Counted from the first letter of the stretch, positions 11,085-22,854 are shown. The stretch: DNA of 64,000 bases from Cryptomeria japonica (GCF_030272615.1 NC_081405.1:311999235-312063234), one strand, 5' to 3'. A program made the numbers and translations. The notes: generated from the letters alone by a model not told the origin.

Positions 11085-11736
11085 CCAGCTTATCCTTCCA
11101 CTTAGCCAAATATTCCTTATACTCCTTGTTCTAGATGCTAGTCTAGTCTAGTTGTCGAGGATCTTTTATATCTACTTTAGTGGTCCTTGTGGAACTTGGT
11201 CCTAAAATGATGCCTTTGTGTCATCCTCCTTGGTCTATGTTCTATGAAACTGGTAGAGATATATGACATTGAATATTAGTGAAATACCAATGCCTTCTGG
11301 TAACTCTACTCAATAAGCATTCCAAAAATCAAACTTCAAAGTGATCTTGCAAGGTCCAAACTTCTTTATCTTCAAATTGTTATATGTTCCTATCAGAAAA
11401 CTCTCATTCCAGATACACCATGACTTCATCTCCAACCACAAACTCCATTTTTCCCATCTTGGTATCCACCCATTCCTTATATTTATTGTTCATGGCCTCC
11501 AAGTGTTGCTTGACTTTCTTGCTAACAATTTCCATGTGTTCTGCAAACTCTTCTACCTCCAGACTCCTCTTATCTTCCGAGATAATGTCTTTGAGTTCAA
11601 TGACTCCTTTAGCCCTATGAACTATGATAATGATTTCAAATGGTGTCTTTATAGTACTTTGGATCAAAAAGTTCATATATGCATTTTCTACCTGTGGTAA
11701 GATCAAATCCCAATTTCTAGTTTTATCTCCAACCAA
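11085..11736 (-). pseudogene. Integrase C-terminus and chromodomain of the chromovirus
   Basis: The minus strand reads PFEIIIIVHRAKGVIEL, then EEFAEHMEIVSKKVKQHLEA and EFVVGDEVMVYLE, the C-terminal half of a Ty3/gypsy integrase including its DNA-binding beta segment. Some 250 bases further on, 11085-11170 reads EYLAKWKDKLVEDATW, a chromodomain core. The segment between carries stops. A TAG directly before the chromodomain again stands at a likely Gln codon. Confidence 0.8.
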
Positions 11737-12400
11737 ACATCTAACTATGTTCCATAGGATTCTACTTATTTCCTTTGTTTATCCATCATTATTTGGGTGA
11801 AATGTATAACTAAACTTCAAGTCTATTTACATCTTCTTCAATAGTGTTCTCCAAAAGTATTTGGTGAATTTGGTATCTTAGTCTAAAATAATGCTCTTTG
11901 GTACCCTGTGTAGTCTCACCACTTCTCGAAAGAATAAGTTGACAATATGAACCACATCACAAGTCTTCTTGCAAGGAATTAAATGCACCATCTTGGAGAA
12001 TTGGTCCACTACTAGAAATATGGAGTCATGACATCTCTGAGTCCTCGACAATCCTAACTCAAAATCCATACCAATGTCATACCAAGGCCTTTTTAGAATT
12101 GGAATATTTTGATACAATCTAGTATTCTTGCTAGCTCCCTTATCCACTTGACAAGTCCTAAAATCTTGAACATACTTCCAAATATCTTTATAGATTTGAG
12201 GATAAAAGAAATTCTCACTCACCAAGGCTACTTTTTGGTCAACACCAAAATACCCTGTCAATCCTCTAGAATGTTTCTCCTTGATCAGGTTCTCTCTTAT
12301 TAAGATTTTGGGGATACACAATTGAATTCCTTTGAACATGCCATATTGGATTTTTTACTCCAACCACTTAATTTTTTCAATCATCACCAGTTCTCTAGTT
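11737..12400 (-). pseudogene. Chromovirus integrase: zinc-binding and catalytic core
   Basis: The minus-strand frame at 11878-12339 has the end of the zinc-binding region (YKDIWKYVQDFRTCQVDKG, with one His-Cys ligand changed) and then the core: MDFELGLSRTQRCHDSIFLV contains the first catalytic Asp, and DQFSKMVHLIPCKKT follows. The frame stops at ILD, where the second catalytic Asp motif would be; the rest up to 11736 is frameshifted. This integrase would have joined viral DNA to the target and is now inactive. Confidence 0.82.
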
Positions 12401-12950
12401 TCCTTCTAAACCTCTACAATGTCAAGAACAACTTTATACAAATGCTTCAATTTTAAATCAAATCTCAATATTGTCACCCTCATATGTATCATCAAGTTTC
12501 TTCTCTACTTAGTGCATTTGCAACTTGGTTTGACTTCCCACTCTGGTGCTTCAAGACAAATGTGTAGTTTTGCATAAATTGTACCAACTGCATGTGCCTT
12601 TAGTTCAACTTTCCTTGGTTGTTTAGGTACTGGAGGGCTTGATGATTGGTATATAATACAAACTCCCTTGGTAGTAGGTAGTGTTTCCATTTCTCCAATG
12701 CTTGAATCGTGGTGTAAAACTCTTGGTCATACACTAAATACCTTCTCCAAATATCATTCAAATTTTCACTTAAACAAGCAATTGGCCTCCCTTACTAGCT
12801 CAAGACTGCTCCTATAGCATTGCCACTAGAAAAAGAATCTACTTGAAAGACCTTATTGAAATCCAGTAAGGATAGTATTGGTTGCTCCATCACCTTTTTC
12901 TTCAACAACTCAAAACTCCTTTGTGATCTAGATGCCCGCTTGAACTCTTT
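12401..12950 (-). pseudogene. Chromovirus RNase H remnant
   Basis: Between RT and integrase the minus strand gives broken RNase H sequence: a region around 12860-12900 corresponding to the linker (LLKKKVMEQPI), FYTTIQALEKWKH near 12680-12720, and further fragments toward 12505. Stops and frameshifts prevent any intact frame. Assignment rests on position and scattered motifs. Confidence 0.6.
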
Positions 12951-13934
12951 TCAGTCTCCCCTCATTGTCTCTGTCATTAGTGTGAAGATGGTGCTAAAAC
13001 ATATTATGAGCTTCCAGTAAAACCTTGTGAAACCATAAAAATATCTTACCTCCCTAATGTCTATTAGTGTAGGCCATTCTACAATTTCTCTCACCTTCTC
13101 CAAATCCATCTTCAACCCTTCTATAGAGATCACAAATCTCAAATAAACCAGTTCTATCTTCATGAAACTGCACTTCTTAAATTTGATTAGTAAGCTCTCT
13201 TCCCTCAACCACTAGAATAATTGTCTAATGTGTCTAATATGTTCTTCCCTTGTTCTATTAAAAATCAACATGTCTTAGATAAATAACGATAAACTTACCT
13301 AATAATTCCTTCAATATTGCATTTATTGGTTGCATTAATGTACTTGGTACATTAGTGAGTCCACAAGGCACAACCAACCACTCATACAATCCTTCATTGG
13401 TTTTAAAAAAAATCTTCCATTCATTACTTTCCTATATTTTGATCTTATGATATTTTTTCTTGACGTCAATCTTGGTGAAGTACTTTGCACCACTTAAACA
13501 ATCTATTATGTCATCCATTATTTTCAAGGGAAAGTGGTAACTTTAATTGAGATCTTATTGATTATTGTTGAATCAGTACACATCCTCCACTCTCCATATT
13601 TCTATGAAGTTAAGACAAGAGGTACCTTGCATGGGCTAAGACTCTCCTGGATCAATCATTTCTCCAATAATTCATATAATTTTCTACTCAGCTCTACATT
13701 CTCACTCAGTGTCATCCAATGTGCTCTTTTGTTAGGAAAGCTTGCTCTCAGTATGAGGTCTATGTGATGGAACTTGATACTCCAAATTGGTGGCAATCCT
13801 TCTAGAATGTTTTCTAATGCAATGCCTTGGAATTCCTCAAGAAATTTTGTAACCTCCCTTTTTGGTATGTCTATAGATGGAGGAAATGTGCTTCTTAGAA
13901 TCTCAAATTTGAAAGCATTCCAACATCCAACAAT
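12951..13934 (-). pseudogene. Chromovirus reverse transcriptase, decayed
   Basis: Minus-strand pieces read in order: a lead-in PPIWSIKFHHIDLI, then LYELLEKWLIQESLSP, EWRMCTDSTIINKI, KVTTFPLKIMDDIID, and at 12951-13208 a C-terminal part with FKKCSFMKIELVYLRFVIS, IVEWPTLIDIREVRYFYGF and RFYWKLI. These match the fingers/palm and connection of Ty3/gypsy RT. The YVDD/YLDD catalytic box around 13260 is not intact. Several frameshifts and stops are present. Confidence 0.82.
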
Positions 13935-14680
13935 GGAGTTCCTTCAATAAACACACACATGCAAGCTGAAAAATGAAAAACACAATTATCTACTATCAAA
14001 GAATATGCATGCAACTACAAATTTAACTCCATTGCCCTCTTATTCCTCAAGATTTCATATTTAACATTATTGCTCTCAGAAACACTTATGAAAAAGGCTA
14101 TGAGGAAATGGAGGCTTGAGAATGCAAGAAAATGATATAAAAGCTAGAATGTTAGAAAACAAAGATGCAAAGGATAAAATATCAATGATTGCAAAGATAA
14201 TAGATATGCACTCAAGATGTCAAGATAATGGATGGATGAATGAGAGAGAGGCTTGGTTTTTATAGATGTTCTCAGGGAGAAATTAAGTATCGGGTTGAAT
14301 ATGGAATAATGAGGGATTAGTGGTATAGGAAGGATGAGTGGTAAGGAGAGAGGATAGGTGGTAAAAATAAGTGGTAAGTGGTAAGGAGTATTTTTTCTTT
14401 ATTTTAAATGCATGGGATGGATAATGAAATATATATTTACTTAATAGATTTAATGGATTAATGATATGAATATATTAATAAAATAATGAAGAATGAATAC
14501 CTTATTTTATTGTGAATAATGGATAATGGAAATAATGGAATATGGATATAAATATTAATATACTAAATAGTATACTAGAAAATGAAAAATTAATATTATA
14601 ATGGATCCACCCTGATGATGATTATAAAATTGAGGTTTGATAAGAGGACACATTTTAGTGGAAATTTTTATGTGTCTACA
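13935..14680 (-). mobile_element. Probable solo LTR inserted between protease and RT
   Basis: The coding similarity of the chromovirus breaks off at about 13935 and resumes at about 14690. The extra 0.75 kb is non-coding, begins (minus) TGTAGACACATAAAAA at 14680, and has a TATA-like box CTATAAAAA at 14257-14265 followed by a CT-rich stretch, as in gypsy LTRs. No clear target duplication was found, and the lower end is approximate. Confidence 0.5.
14257..14265 (-). promoter_or_regulatory. Candidate TATA box of the inserted LTR
   Basis: CTATAAAAA on the minus strand, followed by CCAAGCCTCTCTCTC, inside the inserted LTR-like block. Confidence 0.4.
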
Positions 14681-14689
14681 ATGTACATT

Positions 14690-15185
14690 CATTTGATGCT
14701 AGTACTTCCAGTATCTTTGCTGTCACAACTCCTAGTAATGAGTGAAAAATAGGTGTTCTCATGCTTCAATCCATCCAAGATCTTCCTTTAATCTACCAAA
14801 TAGATCCTCACACCATTTCCTTCTACTCTTCCTTTAGGGGAATCAAGGTGTGCTTCTTTTTGTTCATGGCTATAGTGTAAGTGTTATTTCTTCCATTATG
14901 TACTATCCTTTATCATACTACCAAAATCTCCTGAACAACAAACAATAGTCATCCATTAAAATGATATGACACAACACTTCATCCTTATAATAACCAATGT
15001 GAAAACTAGCAAGGCATCATTCATTTAAAAAAAAAATTGTGATCATCTTGAACCCAAGCAATTTGGCATGGGTTCAAGTATTTCATCCACTTTAGGCTCA
15101 ACTTCTGCATCATCTCCTTCAAGACTAAATTATCAATATTTCCGTTATCAATGACCACACTACAACACTAGCCTCTCAAACTTTA
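14690..15185 (-). pseudogene. Chromovirus aspartic protease, decayed
   Basis: Minus-strand CSVVIDNGNIDNLVLKEMM (around 15130-15180) corresponds to the retropepsin active site, with Asn where Ser or Thr is expected in D-S/T-G. Downstream pieces such as NGRNNTYTIAMNKKKHTLI and TAKILEVLASNECTL fit the C-terminal protease region. Stops separate the pieces. The protease would process Gag-Pol. Confidence 0.65.
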
Positions 15186-15329
15186 TCTTGTCTAGAATAG
15201 GTTCCTCTTTTGTGTTAGTTCATGCTTGATCTCTACTTGCAATACATATCTCCTCATGACCAATGACTCTCCCTTTTTCAAATGTCTCATGGATCCAGAT
15301 GTGTTGTCCTACTCCTCCAATACATAGGT

Positions 15330-16555
15330 ATTTTTGGCTCCATAATCTTTTAACTTCCTTGCACTTCCTTTTCAGCATTTGTATGCATGATGTCCCACTT
15401 CCCCACACTTAAAAAAGGTTCTCCAGAATGATCCTCAATCAAATATCCTCCCATTCCTATAATATCCCTCATTATGACAATAATCCTCTCTTTCCTTTTG
15501 GTCACGGTATGATTCTTCCTTGGATCTTGTCTCCTCCCTTTAGAAAGGGATTTTTCCTCTATTTTACTCAATATAAGATCTTCACTTAGTGCATTGTGTT
15601 CATCTCCCTATTTCCTTCTGGTTTTTGCTTTCCTAGCTATATTTTCTTCTACTTTCAATGTGAATTTGTAGGCTTCTTCCATGGTGGTTATTTGAACTAG
15701 GTTTGATTCTTCATGAATGTTGGTCTTCAGACCATTAATGTATTGTGTCACACTCTCTGTTTTGGCTTCACTATGTCCAATACTGATGAGTATCTTGTAG
15801 AAATCCTTGACGTACTCTTTTACTATCTTCTCTCTTTGTCACAAGTTTAAAAAATTCTCCAAAAGTTCTAACTCATAATTCATTGGTATGAATTGGCCTT
15901 TTAGTTTCATCACCATCCTATCACATTTTGTGATCCACTCCTTCCCCCTCTAATTTCTAGCTAATTGTACTTCCTTCCACTAGATGGTAGCATGTCCCTT
16001 CAACTTGGTTTTGGAAAACCTCACTCCCTTTGGATATTCAATCTCCTCATACTCAAACTACTCCATCTCATTCACCTTATCTATCAATTTATCTAGATTA
16101 AAGCTTCTATCATAAGTAGGAATTTCAATCCACTACATCTTTCCAATCATGGTGATTGCCTTCATCATTTTGATATGATGTACTCTTATTCTTTTTGGTT
16201 TTCCTCCCCTAGTCTTGCACCCTCTTCCTCATCATCACTCTCCTCTTCTGGTCTCAATATTATGCCCTTCCTCTGGTCATCTTCTACAACATCCAACCGA
16301 TTCTTCATTTCCCTCATCATGCTCATTTTTTCATCTACACTTCTGATAACATTGACCATAATTTCAATCCTTTTGGTGGCATCTTTCCTTCAGATTAGGT
16401 GTGACTACATCAATTTGGTGATTTGGTTCAAGGTTGCAACTGCCCCAATTTGATACATTGTTGACAATACCCATATATTGCCTCCACTTGATGATCTGTC
16501 TACATTGAGATTTTCCAAAATACACATCTCCACAGGATTCAAATCTTGCTTTGAT
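15330..16555 (-). pseudogene. Chromovirus Gag, decayed
   Basis: The minus strand has a Gag domain (KIVKEYVKDFYKILISIG, VTQYINGLKTNIHEESNLV, MEEAYKFTLKVEENIARK between about 15620 and 15850), a basic linker, and a zinc knuckle FFKCGEVGHHAYKC near 15365-15410 in which the first Cys is Phe. The 5' part up to the primer site is broken by stops. Gag would form the particle and bind RNA. Confidence 0.75.
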
Positions 16556-16561
16556 GCCTTT
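16546..16561 (-). promoter_or_regulatory. Chromovirus primer-binding site (degenerate)
   Basis: Directly inside the 5' LTR the minus strand reads AAAAGGCATCAAAGCAAG, recalling the initiator Met tRNA complement TGGTATCAGAGC with several changes. Confidence 0.5.
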
Positions 16562-17105
16562 TGATGCAGTAAAGGATTAAGGATCTAGAATTGATCATCT
16601 AGCCTTGTAGCCAATGACATACAAAAGCACAAAATAAAATGAACAAGAAAAATAGATACTCATTTTATTGACTATAATAGAAAGCTTACATGCCTTCAAG
16701 CCTTCACATATTTGCTAAATTCATCCCATTGGCCCCACATGTTAGTACACAAGCAACTATGAGCTTATTAAAATAAATTACTAAAGAAAAAGTCTTCCAG
16801 ACTACCCTTCCCTAAATAGTACCCCTAACTACTAGTGATGGTCTCCTATGAGTCTTAATGTGTTTATATATCATATTCAAACACGATAAATGATCTATGT
16901 TAGCCTCTCAGGTTCAATTATTGCTGTAATGTGTGCATTGGCTCCAAGTGCTTGAAGATATGTGGATGGTGTGGACTCGTCTAGGTGTTGTCCAGTCCTA
17001 TATCTACTATGTGACATGTTCCATGGGAATTGTAAGGTTCAAAAAAATTATGCACATCTCCATCTTTAGTTCCAATCTCTGGTTCTCTGAGATGCTTTTG
17101 CATCA
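16562..17105 (-). repeat. 5' LTR of the chromovirus
   Basis: 544 bp, TGATGCAGTAAAGG...TTTTGCATCA, next to the duplicated target CCAAT at 17106-17110. Confidence 0.92.
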
Positions 17106-17110
17106 CCAAT

Positions 17111-17540
17111 TATAGTTAACTAATCTATATATCCAAAATAGCTCCACAACCAATGGAGTTGAATCTTGTTCTTTGATTGAATCTCCACCATCCATATTAT
17201 CCTTTTGAAAGTCTAAATAAATTCATTAGTTCACTCATCATTTTAATAATCACAAATCTTCATGTAAAATAACTTTGTTGTTTTCATTATTCAAAAATCA
17301 ATAATTTTATGATATTGACTTCAGGATTCACATATTATCAAATTATTTAAATCACTTCAATATGCTCAATCTAAAGTTTATAGTTTCTTTTAAAAATAAA
17401 ATTTTACATTTGTCTTTTATTTTAATTTAAATTTATAAAATTCTAATTGCATATAATTAATTTTGTAACATCAGAAAATTTTATCAAAATCAAATCCCCC
17501 CACATAGGAGTAATATTTTACCACCAATCTTGGTTTTTAT
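17111..17540. other. AT-rich spacer between two retroelements
   Basis: This is the right flank of the chromovirus target site. Nothing with coding or RNA similarity was seen. Confidence 0.4.
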
Positions 17541-18561
17541 TGTAACATGCTAAAAATGGTCATCTAAACCATGGGCATTAATCTCGACAACATCACCAAG
17601 GTCCTAACCAAAGGCAATTAAATAAATCTTGAGAACACAATTAATTTTTTAATCATCAAATGTCACATGGCAAATTAATCACTCAATATTAATTAAATAT
17701 TTATTTAATTAATTAAATCATTCCAAGTAAATCTGTTTTAAAATAGTTATCCTATTTATCTTTATTAAATATCCTAGCATATTTAATAAAATAAATCAAT
17801 TTGCCATCAAATCTTCAAAAAAGGAAACAAATAAAAAAAGGAATTAATTGACAAAGAAAGAATTAAAAATTGAGAAAAGAAATCAATTGGAGATAATCTT
17901 GAAAAACAAATTAAAAATTGATAAATAATCTCAAAGAAAGCAATTAAAACAATTAAATATTAAAATTGAATGAAATAGAGAATAAATAAGTTTTTCCTGA
18001 TTTTATCTTAATTTTAGTTCAATTTCCTTTAAAACTGAGAAAAACATCCAATCACTTTAATTCACCAGGATTGTGCTTCCTCTTGGAAAATCTTGACCAC
18101 TCACCATCATTTGATCTCAGCCTTTGGTTTCTTTCTAAATTTTCTATAAATTCAGGCTCTTATCTCTCATTCAAAAATCTTGGAGAATATATTGTTATTA
18201 TGTTGTTTTTGCTCTAGGTTCAATAATATTTGTGCATTTAGATATTCCCATATTAGTTATTACATAAACATTTAGATCACTTAGCTCATTTATTGCTTAA
18301 ATCATGTTAGATTAATCTTGCATATCTAGCTTGAATTCATGCGCATATAGATTTAAAAATCCTTCGTTTAGGTGTTGTCTAGTCACTGGATAGCTTAGCA
18401 ATCTAAGAGCAATCTAAAATTGCATCTACTAGAAGGCAATGGGTTGCTTTGTTATGGTTTTATTATTAATTGATTATTGATTTACTAACCATGCATCTAA
18501 TAACTTAATTGAAGTCTTGTGTATTCCAGATACAGATACAGGTCCACTTTTCATACACACA
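17541..18561 (+). repeat. 5' LTR of a TAT-like Ty3/gypsy element
   Basis: It starts TGTAACATGCTAAAAATGG and ends CACACA at 18561, five bases before a gypsy-type primer site. A TATA box lies at 18145-18150 with a CT-rich start region after it. No matching 3' LTR was found in the window. Confidence 0.65.
18145..18150 (+). promoter_or_regulatory. TATA box of the TAT-like LTR
   Basis: CTATAAATTCAGGCTCTTAT has the usual TATA-plus-pyrimidine arrangement of gypsy LTR promoters. Confidence 0.5.
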
Positions 18562-18565
18562 TTTT

Positions 18566-18583
18566 TGGTGCCCACCATGGGGC
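18566..18583 (+). promoter_or_regulatory. Primer-binding site of the TAT-like element
   Basis: TGGTGCCCACCATGGGGC, preceded by TTTT, resembles the TGGCGCCCAC-type site used by TAT-lineage elements. It separates LTR from leader. Confidence 0.65.
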
Positions 18584-18624
18584 AGGAAGCTAATTTTTCA
18601 GCCTCAAAGTCATTTTTTTTATCC

Positions 18625-18855
18625 TATAGGTTTCGTCTGTACACTCTCTACTAAATATCATACGAGTAGTATCACTACATTGTACGAAATTATATTGAAG
18701 CCTGTTATTTGTCGTACGAATTAGAAAATGGTGTCGTATGACATACTGTTCTGATTATCTGATTTTATCTTATGTCGTCCTATGCTCAGTTCTGACTTGT
18801 ACGATAAAAACCTTTTGTCATTTCATTCTATGATAATTGTCGTACGATTCTGTAT
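18625..18855 (+). repeat. First cluster of TGTCGTACGA-like motifs
   Basis: Seven to eight variants: CATACGAG (18659), TGTACGAAA (18682), TGTCGTACGAA (18710), TGTCGTATGA (18733), TGTCGTCCTATG (18773), TGTACGATAA (18799), TGTCGTACGATT (18839). Spacing is irregular, about 20-40 bases. Confidence 0.6.
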
Positions 18856-20078
18856 TCTATTGGGTTAAAGCAAGTTTCACTTTTCAGGTCTTCTATCAAA
18901 TTTTGATGATACTAACGCTAAACCTAAATCATCTTCTGTCTACCTGATATTTTCACAGCTTAACCAGTTTCTTGCAGGATGCTCATCAAAGAATTTATCA
19001 ATCAAACATACGCCCGTCAAATAATGAAAACAATATGACTACTGATACGTTGTTTTCGCAAGTTTCCTAAAGAGAATCAACCAAGCATCATGTATTCTTT
19101 AAATTAATTTTTAGGCACCTAACTTGTTATCTGGTTAAAGAACAAATCTGTATTTCGTGTTTTAAGTAAATTCTGAGAGCTAGGAGAGTATGCTCTAGTC
19201 TTTTTAGACAATAAAAAATCTAGACCCTTGAGGCATTTTCTTTGTTTGAGATTTGTATATCTTTAGTAGGCCTGTCCTCCCGAGGAGCTTAAAAACTCTT
19301 AAAGTCATTATGACCGGTGTGAGGGAACGACCTAAGTGGGAACGGCTAAACGCCAAGTACTCCAACCCACTATAAAATAAACGTGATTTGATGAAAATCA
19401 AGTCAATGACAGTGCTCGGGAATAGCTCTCCTCAGTACCTTCGAGTATATTGAACCTTGGTTTTCAAGGATGGGAGACCTATTAATTGAGTTTATATCTC
19501 GACACATCGAACATACCCCTTACTAGATCTAATTAAAATTAGAAGCTACCTGATTCACCTCTTAAAGGTTGATAATCTTTGTGCAAGAGAGATAGTAACT
19601 CTCCCAAGACACTTGCCATATCGTGCCCCCACTAGCATTTGGAGTCGGCTAATACGGCATTGAGAATCCATTGCATGAGACTCAGTGGTCGTATTCTGAT
19701 TAGATATTGGGTGTGTACCTAAGTTAGCAAGCAAAGGTTTTCATCTCTAATCCAACTTCCATAGGGTTTGCATGCTATGATTGGAGTTACTATTCATACT
19801 GCGTGTTTTCTATGTTTTCATCCTTGAAACTAAAACTGGAATAGTAAAACTAGAGAAAACAAATCAAACAACTTAGTGATAAACTTTGTCTGTGTCAAAA
19901 CTAGTCTACCCTAAGTCGAAAATATGTCCAAAACTAGTCTATCCTGGTAAAAAACCAGTCCATCTCAAAATTGGTCATACTCAGTTGTCATACTCAGCTA
20001 TTGAAAAACTCAAAATGTTTGTCTTTGTCCTGTTAACATTCATATGAACCTGATCATTTATCATCCTGCACCATATCC

Positions 20079-20320
20079 TGTGTCGTACAAGTTTGCTAAT
20101 TTGTCGTCCGAGCTCAATCCTCTGTCGTACAAAACCAGAAGTCTATCATCCTCAGTTATATCATGTGTCATACGAAATAGAATTGTACTGAATCCTTTGT
20201 CATTCGGGACATGCCCATTTGTCATACGGTACTAGGCAACAACTCGTACAAAACAAACTGTTATTTTCTTGAAGCTATTATACTATCATACGGTCTTAGA
20301 AATCCTGTCGTACAAGTCTT
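20079..20320 (+). repeat. Second cluster of TGTCGTACAA-like motifs
   Basis: About ten variants, roughly every 20-30 bases: TGTCGTACAAG (20082), TGTCGTCCGAG (20103), TGTCGTACAAA (20122), TATCATCCTC (20146), TGTCATACGAA (20165), TGTCATTCGGG (20198), TGTCATACGG (20220), CTCGTACAAA (20243), TATCATACGG (20284), TGTCGTACAAG (20307). The TG-C/T-C-R-T frame is kept while the intervening sequence varies. Confidence 0.65.
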
Positions 20321-20647
20321 TGAATTTGCCAATCCAGAACAATCAAACCTACCTAAAATAGTCTAGAACGAGCATAAAACTGGTGATCATTCCTTTGAGC
20401 ATAAACAACCTTGATAGTGTACCCCTGTCGTTGCATTGCATGATTTGGTCAATCATCTTTAAGCTAGTTCAAACAACATCTTATCAAACCTAAGTTAACT
20501 TAGATAACATTTTACACAGGATAGATCATTCCTGAAACCATACCAGATCTTAGTAACTTCTCTCAATCAGTACGTTAAACAAATAACTAGCTACAATTTG
20601 ATCTTGAATTCTCCAACACATCTAGATCTCGGTCTCGTCGATTGCAA

Positions 20648-22414
20648 ATGCCTGTTCAAACTAGAAACTCTCATAGCAAAACAGACAAAGAAAAAGAAAC
20701 ACCCTTTTCATCAAATGACAATCTATTCTTTGTAGAAAACCTCTTTCCAAATAAACCGTCCTCATCACAAATACCACTTTATGATCTACCAATCTTTGGT
20801 CAGCCCCTATCTCCCACCATGTCTGGAGAAAGGCAAGAAAGACAAGATAGTAAACGAGACACTTACGACAACTTCATCAATCATGCCACTGAGAATTAGT
20901 CCTAATAAAATGAATCTAAACTCCCTGAGCCTTCGGAGGTCGAAATACATAGATGTCAGAATGATAAAGAGTTCCGAAAAACGATGAAGGTCATCATGGC
21001 TAGGGAAAAAGAAGACTATTTCCTAGAATTAGCAAAGCAAGGTGCCAAACTTCCTACTGGTTATAATGTGGAGGCCCTTGTCACTAAAGAGGAAGAGACA
21101 CCACTGGAAAGGATAAACAAACAAATGCGAGCATTACAAACTGAGGTCACAAAACTAAAAAACAAAAATTAAACACCAAAACAATATTCTCTAGACACAA
21201 TATGCCCATTCCCATTTGACAAAAACCTTTACATGCCTCCATTTCCCTCAAGAGTATAAATGCCTAAGTCTAACAAATATGACAGGAATACAAACCCCCA
21301 AGATCATATCAGAGAATTTTGTGCTTTATGTATGGAGTTCATGCACAACCAAACGTATCTCATGTGCCTTTTCCTGAGAAGTTTAGGGGGCCAAGCTATG
21401 GAATGGTTCTCAAGTCTACCCATGGGAATACAAACTTTCAAATAATTAATCTGGGTATTCCTACAACAATACTTCTACAACATTTGTCATCCAGTCACTA
21501 TGATAGAGATTTGCAATACCAAACAAAAGACAGGAGAACCCTTTCTCACTTTTCTCCAACGATGGAGAAAGATGTTCTCTAGATATTCACGAAGTATCCT
21601 AGATCTTGAGAAGATGGATATCTTTTTCAACAACTTAATCCATGAATTAAATTGTAGTGTCCATATGCAATTACATCCTTCATTCAACAAAATGGTAGAT
21701 AACACCCTTAGAATGGAAGATGTGCTTATAAAAAAGGGAGATATATTGCTTTGGAAAGAAACATCGCAAGGTTCTAGTTCTAAACAAAAGAGAAAATATT
21801 GGAAATAATGCAAAGATAACAATAGAAACGTTGTTAGTGATGAAGTGGTAGATACTATCCAAGCAAAAACAAAATCCACAATATTTAACTTGGCTAGTGG
21901 CACGTAAGCACTCAAGGCAGCCGAAACTGGGGCAGAAAATCCTCCAAAGAAAGCAAGAGAATGGTTTAAAGAAAAGCCTTGGCTTTCAAAACCTAAGCGT
22001 GATTTTAATCCTATAGATGAATCATATGAATTAGCTTTTAAAACCTTATTGGCAAATAATTTGATAACATTGCCAAACAATTCTAGAGCATATGACCCAG
22101 AAATTAGACCCAAATGGTGGAGAGAAAATGAATACTATGACTACCATCGGAACAAGGGACATAACATAAACAACTACATGAAACTCCCACATGAAATCCA
22201 AGATCTCATTGATGCAGGAAAGATCATTGTTGGAAATCACATGACTAATGCTGATCATAAGGCCTTTAAAGATCCCTTACTAACTTATGAACAAGGAGAT
22301 TCCTCAAAATCCAAGGGAGGAGCTAGAGTCAATTATACCTACACTAAAAATGATAATGTGATCAAAATGATTGAATCTTCCCAACCTGAATATTGTAATG
22401 TAATCACAATCTAG
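20648..22414 (+). pseudogene. TAT-like Gag, decayed
   Basis: The frame starts MPVQTRNSHSKTDKE and is broken by several stops and frameshifts. Its middle holds the retrotransposon Gag domain: KYDRNTNPQDHIREFCALC, LFLRSLGGQAMEWFSSLP (about 21270-21440), then EPFLTFLQRWRKMFSRYS and MVDNTLRMEDVLIKKGD. Near 22130-22220 YYDYHRNKGHNINNYMKL followed by IQDLIDAGKI is a TAT-type knuckle (CX2H...GHX4C) with both Cys changed to Tyr. Gag would build the particle and package RNA. It lies 2 kb after the primer site and directly before the protease, as expected. Confidence 0.8.
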
Positions 22415-22854
22415 GATCACCAAAGTCAAGTACAAAGTACTAATGTTGTGACTCGCGCTCAAAGGAAGATTACTCTCCCAGGAGCTAGTTCCTCAACTTT
22501 CGATCAAACAACATCAAATCTATCGAATAGACAAATAGACATAATCATGGCCAAATCAAAACAATGGGCTTTATCATCTTGTCCTATTATAGTATTGTCA
22601 AACAATTGAAGAGAACCAATGCTCAAATCTCCATTTTGGAACTGCTTAAGATCTCTTCTGCTCATAGAGAGGTCCTGGACATAGCTTTACTTACCACCAG
22701 TGTCCCTAAAGATTTAGACATAGTTTGGTTTCAATCTATTGTGGGTCACCTAACTTCACCTCATTACCTCACTTTCTTTGAAGAAGATGATAAATCATTG
22801 AGTCACCCACATAACCAACCATTACACATTGAAGCCATGATCCATAAACAATGA

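Larger units (their letters stand above)
10415..17105 (-). mobile_element. Complete Ty3/gypsy chromovirus (decayed), TSD CCAAT
   Basis: This is a leftward LTR retrotransposon of 6.7 kb. Two LTRs (10415-10977 and 16562-17105) share TGATGC...GCATCA ends and are flanked by the perfect 5-bp duplication CCAAT (10410-10414 and 17106-17110). In minus order it encodes gag with a CCHC knuckle, protease, RT, RNase H, integrase and a chromodomain, the order typical of chromoviruses. All frames carry stops and frameshifts. The LTRs are strongly diverged, roughly a fifth of positions by eye, so the insertion is old. A probable solo LTR (about 13935-14680) splits protease from RT. Confidence 0.92.
18584..20640 (+). 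other. Long untranslated leader of the TAT-like element
   Basis: About 2 kb without a long frame separates primer site and gag. Long leaders are usual in TAT-lineage elements. It contains two clusters of short TGTCGTACRA-like motifs (18625-18855 and 20079-20320) and, between them, a GC-richer block (about 19250-19740) that codes for nothing recognised. Confidence 0.6.

Noticed and set aside
21487-22113. 208-codon minus-strand frame
   Set aside because: It lies antisense to the TAT-like Gag, whose plus-strand motifs explain the sequence; the antisense protein is Phe/Leu/Ser rich without motifs.
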